From assembly GCA_032622095.1 (NCBI GenBank), contig CP136062.1:4468001-4532000 (forward strand): 64,000 nucleotides of DNA. Direction: 5' to 3'. The notes under the pieces were generated by a model, which made no database searches, had not been told where the DNA came from, and saw nothing but the letters and a program-made list of their open reading frames with translations. Every line of letters starts with the position of its first letter. Within the stretch, counting starts at the first letter, position 1. Made by a program: the position numbers and the translations under genes. Shown one piece after another: positions 1-10,640 of this stretch. The DNA is from Siphonodentalium dalli. Lineage: Eukaryota > Mollusca > Scaphopoda > Gadilida > Siphonodentaliidae.

Positions 1-3000
1 GTGGCCTGCCACAAACACACCGACCCCAACTTATCACCACCGGGAGTGCCACCCCGAAGGGGTGAAATGGGGTATAAACCATTTTCGAGAACAGTTGGGA
101 TTTCGACCGATTTGACTGCATGGGTGGGTGGCCCGCCCTAAATACCTACTAGAAACACCAGACTCCCCACCCATCGGAAGGTTTGAACATGGGGGATGAA
201 CCATTTTCGAGAACGATAGGTATTTCGACCGATTTGACGGCATGGGCGGGTCGATCGTCACCAGACCCCCATGGGTCGCTCGACACCAGACCCCCGCCCA
301 TCAACCCCGGTGGTTGCCACCACGAAGAGGTGAAAATGGGATATGGACCATTTTCGAGAACAGTATCGACCATTTTCCAGAACGGTAAGAATTTCGACCG
401 ATTTGACGGCATTTGTGTGTGGCCCACCCCAAATACCCCCTAGAAACAACAGACCCATCCCATCAACCTCTGGGGCTGGCACCCCGAAGAGGTGAAAATA
501 GGTTATGGACAAATTTCGTGACGGCATGGGTGGATGGCCCGCCCCAAATACCCCATACAAACACTCAGCCACACTCACCCCCGGGAGTGACACACCGTAG
601 GTGTATGGACCATTCTCGAGAACGGTAAATATTTTTATCGATTTGACGGCATGGGTGGGTGGCCCGCCCCAAATACCCAATAGAAAAACCTGACCCCCAC
701 CAATCACATTGGGTGTGCGACCCAGGTCGTGAACATGTGGTATAGGCAACTTTCGAGAAGGGTAAGAATTTCAACCGATTTGACCGCGTGTGTGTGTGTG
801 CCCCACCCTAAATACACAATTTAAACACCAATTTGAAACACCCCCACCCATCACCCCGGGGGTGCCACCCGTGTGCGTTAAAATCGGGAATGGACCATTT
901 TAAAGAACGGTAAGTATTTCGACCGATTTGATGGCCGACCTCAAATACCCATAGAAATACCCCGACCCCCCCCCCCCCCACCCATCACTCCGGTGGTGCC
1001 ACCCCGACGGGTGAAAATGTGGTAAGAACATTTTTCGAAAACGGTCAGGATTTCCACCGATTTGAGGGCATGGGTGGGTGGCTCACCCCAAATACCATCT
1101 ATAGAAACAGCCCGACTCCCACATATCACCCCTGGTGGTGCCGCCCCGACGGTGTGAAAATGGGGTATTTTCGAGAACGGTAATGATTTCGACCAATTTG
1201 AAAACATGGGTGGGTGGGTGGCCCGCCCCCAGTACACCATTGAAACACCCCGACCGCCACTCATTAACCGGGGTGCCACCCCCGAGGGGGTACAAATGGT
1301 GTTTGGATGATTTTCGAGAACGGTAAGGTTTTCAACCGATTTGACGACATGGGTGTGTGGCCCGCCCTTATACCTCCCAGAAACACCCGACCCCCGCCCA
1401 TCACTCCGGGGGTGCCATCAGAGGGTAGGAATTTAGACCGATTTGACGGAATCACCTCATGGGGGTGCCACCCCATGGGGTGAATATGGGGTATGGACAA
1501 TTTTTTCGAGGAGAGTAATAATTTCCACTGATTTGACGGCACGGTGAGTGGCCCACCTCAAGTACACCATAGAAACACACCGATCCCATACCAATCACCT
1601 GCGGGGGTGCCACCCCGAGGAGGTGAAAATGGGGTATGGATCATTTTCGAGAACAGTAAGGATTTCGACCGATTTGACGGCATGGGTGGGTGATCTACCC
1701 AAAATACCATAGAAACTTCCGGATCACCCACCCATCACCCGGGTTGCCACCCGAGGAGGTGAAAATGGGGTAAGGACCAATTTCGAGAACGGACATGATT
1801 TCGCCCGATTTGATGTCATGTGTGATGGCCCACCACAAATAATCCCTAGAAACACGATGACCCGAGGCATCAACCCCAGTGGCTGCCACCCCAAGGGGGT
1901 GAACATGGGGTATGAACCATTTTTGAGACCGGTAAGGTTTTCGACCGATTTGATGGCATGGGTCGGTGGCTTGCCCCAAATAACCCCTATGAACACCGAT
2001 TCCCAAGCCATCACCACGAGGAGTGCCGCCCGCAGGGTGGGTGGCCCGCCCGAAATATACCCACTAGAAAAACCCCACACCCACCCATCACTCCGGTGGG
2101 GGTGCCACCATAGGGAGTGAAAATGCCGTATGGATTTGACGGCATGGGTGTGTGGCCCGCCCCAAATACCACCTAGAAACACCCCGACCCCCACTATCAA
2201 ACCGGTGGTGCCACTCCGCAGGGGTGAACATGGGGTATGGACAATATTCGAGAATGGTAAGGATTTCGACCGATTTGACGGCGTGGGTGGCTGGCCCGCC
2301 ACAAATACCCCATATAAATACCGGAACCCGACATCACCCCTGGGTATGGACCTTAATCGAGAACGGTAAGAATTTCCACAGATTGGACGCCATGGGTGAG
2401 TGGTCCCCCAAGTAACCCAAAGAAACACTTCGATACCAATTACCTCCTGGGGGATGCCACCCCAGGGATTAACATGGGGCATGCATAATTTTCGAGAAGG
2501 TAAGAATTTAGACCGATTTGACGGCATGAGTGGGTGGCTCCCCCACAATACCCCCTAAAACACCCGACCCCACCCATCACCCGGGGTGCCACCCAGGGGG
2601 TGAACATGTGGTATAGACAACTTTCGAGAAGGGTAAGAATTTCAACCGATTTGACCGCAGGTGGCGAAAATTGGGTATTGAACATTTTCGAGAACGGTAA
2701 GGATTTCGACCGATTTGACGGCATGGGTGGGTGATCTGCCTAATATACCCTAGAAACCCCACCGGTTACCCCGGGGTGCCACCCCGAGGGGGATGAGAAT
2801 GTGGTAAGGACCATTTTCGAAAACAGTAAGGATTTACACCAATTTGACGGCATGTGTGGGTGGCCCGCCCCAAATACCCATTTAAACACCCAACCCCCAC
2901 CATCACCCCGGGTGTGCCACCCCGAGAACGGTGAGGATTTCGACCGATTTGACGGCATGGGCGGGTGATACGTCCAAAATACCATATAAACTCCCGAATC

Positions 3001-4423
3001 ACCCACCCATCATCCCCGAGTTGCCACCTTGAGGGGGTGAGAATGGGCTATGAACCGGTTTCGACCGATTTGACGGCGTGGGTGGTTGGCCCGAAGGGGT
3101 GAATTGGGTATGGACCATTTTCGAGAACGGTGAGAATTTCCACCCATTTGACGGTATGGGCGAGTGGCCGCCCAAGTACTCCATAGAAACACACTGACCC
3201 CCCCCCCCCTCAATCACCTCCATGGGGTGCCACCCGAAAGGTGAACATATGATATGGACAATTTTCGCGAAGGGTACGAATTTTGACCGATTTTACGTCA
3301 TGGGTGGGTGGCCCGCCCAAATACCCCCTATAAACACCCGACCCCACCATCGCCCCGGGGATGCCACCACGACGAGGTGAACATATGGTAAGGACCATAT
3401 TCGAAAACGGTAAGGATTTCGACAGATTTGACGGTATGGGTGGGTGATCCGCCCAAAATACCATAGAAACTCCCGGATCCCCACCAAAATGTGGTAAAGA
3501 CCACTTTCGAGAACGGTAAGGATTTAGACCGATTGGACGGCATGTGTGGGTGGCCCGCCTCAAATACCACATAAAAACACCGACCCTACCCATTACCCCG
3601 GGGGTGCCACCCCGATGAGGTGAGGATTTCAACCGATTTGACGGCCCAAAATACAGTAGCACCTCCTGGATCCACCACCATCAACCCGGTGTGCCACCCG
3701 GGGGGGGGGGGGTACCACCAAGTATGGACCCTTTTCGAGAACCGTAGGGATTTCGACCGTTTTACGGCATGGGTGGGTGGCCCCAAATACCCCATAGGAG
3801 CACCCGAACCCCCATCCATCACCCCCGGGGTGTGCCACCCGATGGGGTTAAACTGGGGTATGGACCAGTTACGAGAAAGTTAAGGATTTCAACCGATTTG
3901 ACGGCATGGGTGGGTGGCCCTCCCAAATACTCATAGAAACAATCCGACCCCACCCATCACCCCCAGGGGTGCCACCCCGAGGGGGTTAAAATGGAGTAAG
4001 GACCATTTTCGAGAAAGGTATGGCATGGCATGGGTGGGTGACATGCCCCAAATAGCCTATATAAAGACCCCGACCCCGCACGTCACCCACGATGTGCTAC
4101 CCCGAGGGGTGAAAATGGGGTATGGACATCTTCGAGAACCGTAGGGGTTTCGACCGATTTGGCTGCATGGGTTGGTAGCCCGCCCCAAACACCACCTAGA
4201 AACATCCCAATCCCCACCCATCACCCACGGGTGTGCCGCCCCGATGTGGTAACAATGTGGTATGGACCATTTTCGAGAACAGTAGTGATTTCGACCCATT
4301 TGACGGTATGTGTGGGTGGCCCACCCCAAATACCCCATATAAACACCCGATCCCCCATCCGTCACCATCGGGGATTAAACTGGGGTATGGACCAGTTTCG
4401 CGAAAGGTAAGGATTTCAACCGA
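1..4423. repeat. S1 satellite array, block 1 (~140-bp monomers)
   Basis: Head-to-tail degenerate monomers of about 140 bp (roughly 30 copies). Each monomer has a GC-rich part with palindromic CACCCCGGGGGTG-like words, a core ATTTTCGAGAACGGTAAGGA, then TTTCGACCGATTTGACGGCA, then TGGGTGGGTGGCCCGCCCC and AAATACCCCCTAGAAACACC. Monomers vary by point changes, short deletions and occasional internal doubling (for example 330-400). The many 60-160 residue open frames here are by-products of the repeat and occur in all frames on both strands; I treat none as genes. The order of distinctive monomers here is repeated in 11400-17900. Confidence 0.93.
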
Positions 4424-4911
4424 TTTGCGTCTCTCACCAAGACAAATATGTTAAGGTATGGCAACTTCCATTTCCGTTCTGGCCTTACATCGTCACGATT
4501 GGCGCATTTGTTGGAATTTCACACAGTCGACCCGAGACTGTATAATCAAACACAACTCGACTTAAATATTATAAGTCATATTACGGAGTTGTATTGTTGT
4601 TGAGACTTTTATTTTTGGGACCAGTGTTCGAAGTGTTAGTATAGGATATGATTTAGAAAGACCAATTTATGTCAAAATGTTACAATAGGCCCTTCGGCCA
4701 ATTCACATCTGACCACTAAAACAGCATGATGACCGTCGCCCAAAGTTTTTCGAATAAGACCAAATATTGTCAAACAAATGGTTCTTTAATGTGCCCCTAA
4801 GCCGAGGACAATAATTTATTCAAAACCCACTCTATAATCTCAAACCCTATCAAATGAATCCATATATACTTCTTTCTGTCTCTCCCCAAGACAAATTTGA
4901 TAAGGTTGGTG
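4424..4911. repeat. S2 spacer unit, copy 1
   Basis: A ~490-bp AT-richer unit between S1 blocks, starting near GCGTCTCTCACCAAGACAAA and ending near CAAGACAAATTTGATAAGG. It recurs, whole or partly, at 5308-5577, around the LINE (5833-5860 plus 9242-9598) and at 9984-10640. No coding potential. Together with a few S1 monomers it forms a higher-order repeat. Confidence 0.85.
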
Positions 4912-5307
4912 GGTGGCCCGCCCCAAATACCCAATAGGAACACCGCGATCTCCCACCCATCACGAGGGGGTGAACATGGGATATAGACCATTTTCGAGAA
5001 CCGTAGGGATTTCTACCGATTTGACGACATGGTTGGGCGGCCCAAAATACCTCATATAAACAAGCCGACACCCCAACCATTCATCACCATGGGGGTGCCA
5101 CCCCGAGGGTGTGAAAATAGGGTATGGAAACTTTTCGAGAACCGTAGAGATTTCGGCCGATTTGACGACATGGGTGGGTGGCCCAACCTACATACCACAT
5201 AGACACACCCGAAACCCCATCCATCACCCTCGCGATGTGCTACCCGAGATGGTTAAACTGGGGTATGGACCAGTTTCGAGAAAGGTAAGGATTTCAACCT
5301 GATTTGC
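4912..5307. repeat. S1 satellite, three monomers between S2 units
   Basis: Three S1 monomers identifiable by the GGTGGGTGGCCCGCCCCAAA and TTTCGAGAACCGTAGGGATT words. The block joins S2 at both ends, the same arrangement as at 5578-5832 and 9599-9983. Confidence 0.85.
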
Positions 5308-5577
5308 GTCTCTCACCAAGACAAATATGTTAAGGTATGACAACTTCCATTTTCGTTCTGGCCTTACATCGCCACGATTGGCGCATTTGGTGGACTTTCC
5401 GGGACTGTAAAATCAAACTCAAATCGACTTTAATATTATAAGTCCTTATTATTACGAAGTTGAATTTTTGTGGGGTCTATTTATTTTTGGGACCAACCAA
5501 TACAGGAAGTCATTCGAAGTGTTAGTATAGGATATGTTTTCGAAAGACCAATTTATGTAAAAATGTTACAATTAAAA
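5308..5577. repeat. S2 spacer unit, copy 2 (shortened)
   Basis: Begins with the same CTCTCACCAAGACAAATATG start as copy 1 but lacks the distal part and returns directly to S1 monomers after AAAAATGTTACAATTAAAAA. Confidence 0.8.
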
Positions 5578-5832
5578 ACCACCTATAAACACCCCGACAC
5601 TCCCACCCATCCATCACCCCGGGGGTGCCACCCCGAGGGGGTGAATAATGGGGTATGGACCCTTTTTGAGAACCGTATGGATTTCGACCTATTTGACGGC
5701 ATGGGTGGGTGGCCACCCCAAATACCCCAAATAAACACCCAAACCCCCATCCATCACCCTCGGTGTGTGCCACCCGAGTGGGTTAAACTGGGGTATGGAC
5801 CAGTTTCGAGAAAGGTAAGGATTTCAACCGAT
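5578..5832. repeat. S1 satellite, two monomers
   Basis: Two S1 monomers lying between S2 copy 2 and the LINE-interrupted S2 copy 3. Confidence 0.82.
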
Positions 5833-6303
5833 TTGGGTCTCTCACCAAGACAGATGTGTTTTTTTGTTTTTTGTTTTTTTTAAAGTTTTTATTGATCGAG
5901 ATTAAATGTATATAAATATTGTAACAAGATTTGCAAAAAAAGATCACACACTAACTCTTTCATCCCCATCTATCAGTAACTTGCATACATCCTTTCGCTC
6001 ACATGCTCTTTCACTCATCGCGACAAGTTTATAATTATACACGTTTCTGGTATGGGTCCCGCAAGCTATGTTAGACATATGTTTAGTCAAAGAGCTAATA
6101 TCGGTAGGTTCAATGCTTATAAGATATTAATTGTGTATATATAGCTCTTTGCTGAGTATAATGGGATTTTGATTGATGTTGAAATAAGTTTTTTCCCTTT
6201 CTGGTGGGTCAACTCGGCGGTTTTTCGGCACTTATTCCTCTGGTCAATACTTGTGAGTTGGAGAGGTAAACTTGGGTTTTGGTGGGAACGATATTTTGAT
6301 ACA

Positions 6304-7464
6304 TCATGGTTTGTTTGCTTCTGACGTTTTGTTAAGAGCTTCAATGATTAAAAACCAGTTTTTCTCAAAAGAGGGTAATTTCATTTGGCACTGTGCCAAC
6401 AATTTCTCCTGTAAATATCTAGATTTTAGTTCTGATAGAAAGGATTTTAGTGATAACATATCAGGATTAAATTTAGTTTTGCATATGTATTGTTTTATCA
6501 GTAGCCAAAACAGATTCATCATAGAGTTACCGCCCATTGATATGGATCCAAGAATTGCAATTTTTCTTGTGGCTAACAAGGCGATACCATTTGATTTGCA
6601 CCAAATAGTAACATCATTTATAAAGTTTTTTACAAGCGGACAGTCCCAAAAAATATGGGATATATCTTCAGATGTTGTGCCACAGCGATTACATAAATCA
6701 TTTTGTTCTAGGTTGACCATTTTAAGAAATTTCTTTGTGGAAAGTATTCTATGATTAATTCTATATTGTAACCACCACATTTTCGTGTCAGGCGTCGTGG
6801 TGAAAGCAAGCCGGTTGTAGTTTTCCCATTGAATGTCATTATCCTCAAATTCAGCCTGCCATTTTGTATGGGATTTTGGTACGATATTCATTGAATTTAA
6901 AATTTTGTAGAAGTCCTGTCCACCATGAGTATTGTTCAATGGGATAAAAAAATTACTTGGAAGGAAAGGGCTTTCAATACGAAATAAGGGTTGGTTGAGC
7001 TTTTGTGACATAGCTATTATTTGTTGGCGGATGCTGTTCATTGTCAGAAAATCTGTACGTATATGATAACATTCGAATAAAGATTGTTCTGTGTGTAATA
7101 TGCCACCTCTTTGAAACAAGTCATTTACATATATAATTCCTTTTTTTCGCCATGAAAAAAAATTAATGGTATGTCCTTCCAGTTTTATATCGGGTTTGTT
7201 CCAAATAGTGCATGCCTGAAATCGATTTTGTTTCTTATTTTTTTCTAACATATTTGCAAAAGCCAGTAATACGTCATGCCAGAAAGGATTGTTCACGACA
7301 CTAGCTTTGTTTTTTAGAAAAACATGGTTGTATGTCAGAAATAGGTGGTCTTTGGTGATAGGAAGGTCGGTTAGGGGTGTCCATTTTGAACTTTTCAATA
7401 ACAATCGTCTCACCCAAGTTATTTTCATTGACATGAGGAAATTGTTTACATCTACCATTTTCAT
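6304..7464 (-). pseudogene. LINE ORF2 C-terminal part with CCHC zinc finger (zf-RVT-like)
   Basis: This 386-residue frame continues the reverse-transcriptase ORF2 after a frameshift near 7465-7475. It has the post-RT region of Tx1/L1-like LINEs. Near residues 258-275 is a C-x2-C-x8-H-x4-C finger (CNRCGTTSEDISHIFWDC), preceded by a tryptophan-rich stretch (KMWWLQYRINHRILSTKKFL). That finger is known to be common at the ORF2 C-terminus of this group and probably binds element RNA. The frame ends at 6304, followed by about 440 bp of 3' UTR and the A-rich tail. A single-base indel would explain the frame change. The methionine at 7464 is only the first one in the frame. Confidence 0.88.
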
Positions 7465-9241
7465 TCCACCGTGAGTGGTCTTGACAGACGAGTTTTCTTT
7501 TTACTCGGTCCCGCTTGGAATTCCAGAGAAAATTGAATAGAATTTTTTCGAGTTTGGTCATGAAATTGTTGTTGGGTTTAGGTAATGCGATGAATAGGTG
7601 AGTTAATTTGGGGATAATGATGGATATTATAACTGTTATACGACCAAATGGGGTAAGTAGTCGATGATTCCATGTTTCTGTTAATCGTTTAATTTCATTC
7701 AGCTTATTTTCAAAATTAATCGACATTTTGTTTAAAGTAGTATTAAAGTTGATTCCAAGAAGATTAAATGAGTCAGCAAATTTGAGATGAAGGTCCGAAC
7801 ATATATTTTCTTGCCGCCCCACCATTGATCCAATCCACGACGCCTGACACTTACTCGCATTGAGATTGAGTCCCGATATTTTAGCAAAAGCATTTAGGGT
7901 GGAATAAGCCTCACTCAGACTACTTTCGGAACCGTCTAGAATAAGTGTCGTGTCGTCTGCGTACTGCGTTAACTTAAATTCAAAACCATCGAGGGTAATT
8001 CCTTTGATTTTTTTATTATTTCTAATCATGAGAGCTAGGATTTCTGCGCAAATCAAAAAAATGTACGGAGATATAGGATCGCCCTGCCGACAGCCTCGAC
8101 CTAGTGTGAAACATTGTGATATGTGCCCATTTATGAGTAAGGAAGAGTTAATATTCGTATAAAATATTGAAATCCATTTTTTTATCGTTTCTCCAAAGTT
8201 GAAAAATTCAAGACATTTGTGCATGAATTTCCACGATACAGAGTCAAATGCTTTCTCAAAATCTAAAAGTAGTAAGAGGCCAGGAATTTTCTTCAAGTTA
8301 GTTTGATATATAAGATCATAAATCAGTCGTGTATTGTCTCCTATGTATCGGCCCTTCAAGAAACCCGTTTGGTCCTCGTTAATGATATGGGGGAGAACTT
8401 GTTTCATCCGCTGAGCTATACATGCAGATGCCAGCTTATATGAGCTGTTCAATAAGGTAATCGGTCTCCAATTTTTTAGAAGATGTCTGTCTTTGTCTTT
8501 TTTGGGGAGAAGAGTTATAATTCCTTGTTTTTGTGTAATGGAGAGCTCTCCTGATTTATAGGACTCATTGAGAGATTCACATAAAATAGGCCCAAGCTTT
8601 CGCCAGAAAAATTTCCAAAATTCATACGGAAATCCATCCAATCCACATGTCTTACCATTCTTTGTTTGTCTTAATACTGCAGACAGTTCATGTATGGTGA
8701 TTGGCCCTTCTATACTATCTGAAATATCTTTATTTAGTTTCAAAACGTTATTGTCGAAAGTGACAAAATGTGTCTCGGATTGAGTAGTGCATTTTGATGC
8801 GTATAAAGTTTGATAAAAGTTACGAGTTTCTTTAATAATGTCATTTTGGTAGGTTAATAATTTCCCATTTGAGTCTATCAGATTGGTCAGGGTTTTCGAT
8901 ATATAATTACGCTTTTCCAAATTTAAGAAATATTTTGTTGGTTTTTCGCCATCCTCGATCCATTTTACTCTAGATCTTATCATTGCACCCATTGTAGCTT
9001 CCTTTCTCATATCCATTAACTCGTCATCGACTTTTTGTATCTCTTCCAGAAGTTTCACCATCTGTTCAATGTCCGACCCATTCCTATCAACCAATTCGGT
9101 AAGATCATATTTAGCTTTCTGTAGATATTCTTCTTTTGATTTACGATCTCGTTTTCTGTTTGAAGAGTAAGCAATGGTAGCCCCTCTTATATCCAATAAA
9201 AGTGAATCTAGAAAAAGTCTTTTGCTGATATCACATTTACA
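7301..9241 (-). pseudogene. LINE ORF2 fragment: reverse transcriptase domain
   Basis: The open frame runs from 9268 on the minus strand, but its first nine or so residues come from the flanking target duplication, so the element part starts at 9241. Residues ~40-130 are a charged linker that normally follows the endonuclease. The RT domain spans about residues 245-590: LLPKKDKDRHLLKNWRPITL (~253-272), DQTGFLKGR (~299), motif A with LLLDFEKAFDS (Asp ~336), motif B GCRQGDPISP (~392-401), catalytic YADD (436-439) and NLLGINF (~502). All catalytic Asp residues are present. Near position 600 the frame moves off the conserved continuation, which resumes in another frame at about 7464. The enzyme would copy element RNA at a nicked target in the nucleus. 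No start codon or promoter survives. Confidence 0.92.
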
Positions 9242-9598
9242 CAAGACAGATGTGTTAATGTATAGCAACTTCCATTTTCGTTCTGGACTTTCGTCGCCAC
9301 GATTGGCGCACAGGAAGTCATTCGAAGTGTTAGTATAGGATATGTTTTCGAAAGACCAATTTATGTCAAAATGTTACAATAGGGCCCTTCGGCCAATTCA
9401 CATCTGACCACTAAAACATTATGATGACTGTCGCCCAATGCTTTTGGAATAAAACCAAATATGGTCAAACAAATCGTTCCTAATGGTGCCCCTAAACCGA
9501 GGACAATTCAAAACCCACTCTAGCATATCAAACGCTATCAAATGAATGCATATATACTTCTTTCTGTCTCTCCCCAAGACAAATTTGATAAGGCTGGT
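9242..9598. repeat. S2 spacer unit, copy 3, right part (left part 5833-5860)
   Basis: After the LINE, the S2 unit continues from the second target-duplication copy to TTTGATAAGGCTGGTGGGTG. Part of S2 seen in copies 1 and 4, between GATTGGCGCA and CAGGAAGTCATTCGAAGTG, is deleted here. Confidence 0.82.
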
Positions 9599-9983
9599 GG
9601 GTGGCCCGCCCGAAATACCCCATAGAAACACCACGATCCCCCACCTTTCACCGAGGGGTGAACATTGGGTATAGACCATTTTCAAGAACCGTAGGGGTTT
9701 GGACCGATTTGACTGGATCGGTGGGTGGCCCCAAATAAACACCACGACACCCCCACCCATCCATCACCGCGGGGGTGCCACCCCGAGGGGGTAAACAATA
9801 CTAAACATGGGGTAAGGACCAGTTTCGAGAAAGATAAGGGTTTCAACCGATTTGACGGCATGGGTGGGTGGCCCACCCCAAATACCCCATAGAAACACCC
9901 GAACCCCCATCCATCACCCTCGGGTGTGCCACCGAGTGGGTTAAACTGGGGTATGGACCAGTTTCGAGAAAGGTAAGGATTTC
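9599..9983. repeat. S1 satellite, three monomers
   Basis: Three S1 monomers between S2 copies 3 and 4, in the same order as 4912-5307 (one with GAACCGTAGGGGTTT, last with AGTTTCGAGAAAGGTAAGG joined to S2). Confidence 0.84.
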
Positions 9984-10640
9984 AACCGATTTGCGTCTCT
10001 CACCAAGACAAATATGTTAAGGTATGGCAACTTCCATTTTCGTTATGGCCTTTCATCGCCACGATTGGCGCATTTGTTGGAATTTCACACAGTCGACCCG
10101 AGACTGTATAATCAAACACAACTCGACTTAAATATTATAAGTCATATTACGGAGTTGTATTGTTGTTGAGACTTTTATTTTTGGGACCAGTGTTCGAAGT
10201 GTTAGTATAGGATATGATTTAGAAAGACCAATTTATGTCAAAATGTTACAATAGTCGATCCGGGACTGTATAATCAAACTCAAATCGACTTAAATATTTA
10301 AAGTCATTATTATTACGAAGTTGAATTTTTGTGGGTTCTTTTTATTTTTGGGACATACCAAAACAGGAAATCATTCGAAGTGTTAGTGTAGGACATCTTT
10401 TCGAAAGACCAATTTATGTCAAAATATTACAATAGGGCCCTTCGGCCAATTCACATCTGACCACTAAAACAATATGATGACCGTCGCCCAATGTTTTCGA
10501 ATAAGACCAAATATGGTCACACAAATGGTTCCTTATGGTGCCACTAAGTCGAGGACAATTCAAAACCCACTCTATCATCTCAAACGCTATCAAATGAATG
10601 CATATATACTTCTTTTTGTCTCTCCCAAGACATTTTTGAT
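9984..10640. repeat. S2 spacer unit, copy 4, with internal tandem duplication
   Basis: Starts at GCGTCTCTCACCAAGACAAA. After GTTACAATAG (about 10254) the sequence jumps back to the GACTGTATAATCAAACTCAA part of the unit and runs through it a second time, so about 200 bp is doubled. It ends at the usual junction with S1 (TTGATAAGGCTGGTGGGTGG). Confidence 0.8.

Larger units (their letters stand above)
5861..9241 (-). mobile_element. 5'-truncated non-LTR retrotransposon (LINE, Tx1/L1-like)
   Basis: A ~3.4-kb LINE on the minus strand. Its A-rich tail shows as T-runs broken by G at 5861-5881. It is flanked by an exact 15-bp direct repeat CAAGACAGATGTGTT (5846-5860 and 9242-9256), the target-site duplication. 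It interrupts an S2 unit: flanking S2 sequence resumes at 9257. The nick deduced on the plus strand is GTT/AA, compatible with the TT/AA preference of L1-type endonucleases. The 5' end lies between the endonuclease and the reverse transcriptase, so ORF1 and the endonuclease are missing. Coding remains open apart from one frameshift near 7465-7475, so the copy looks fairly young. The Tx1/L1 assignment rests on the RT motifs and the C-terminal CCHC finger. Confidence 0.93.
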
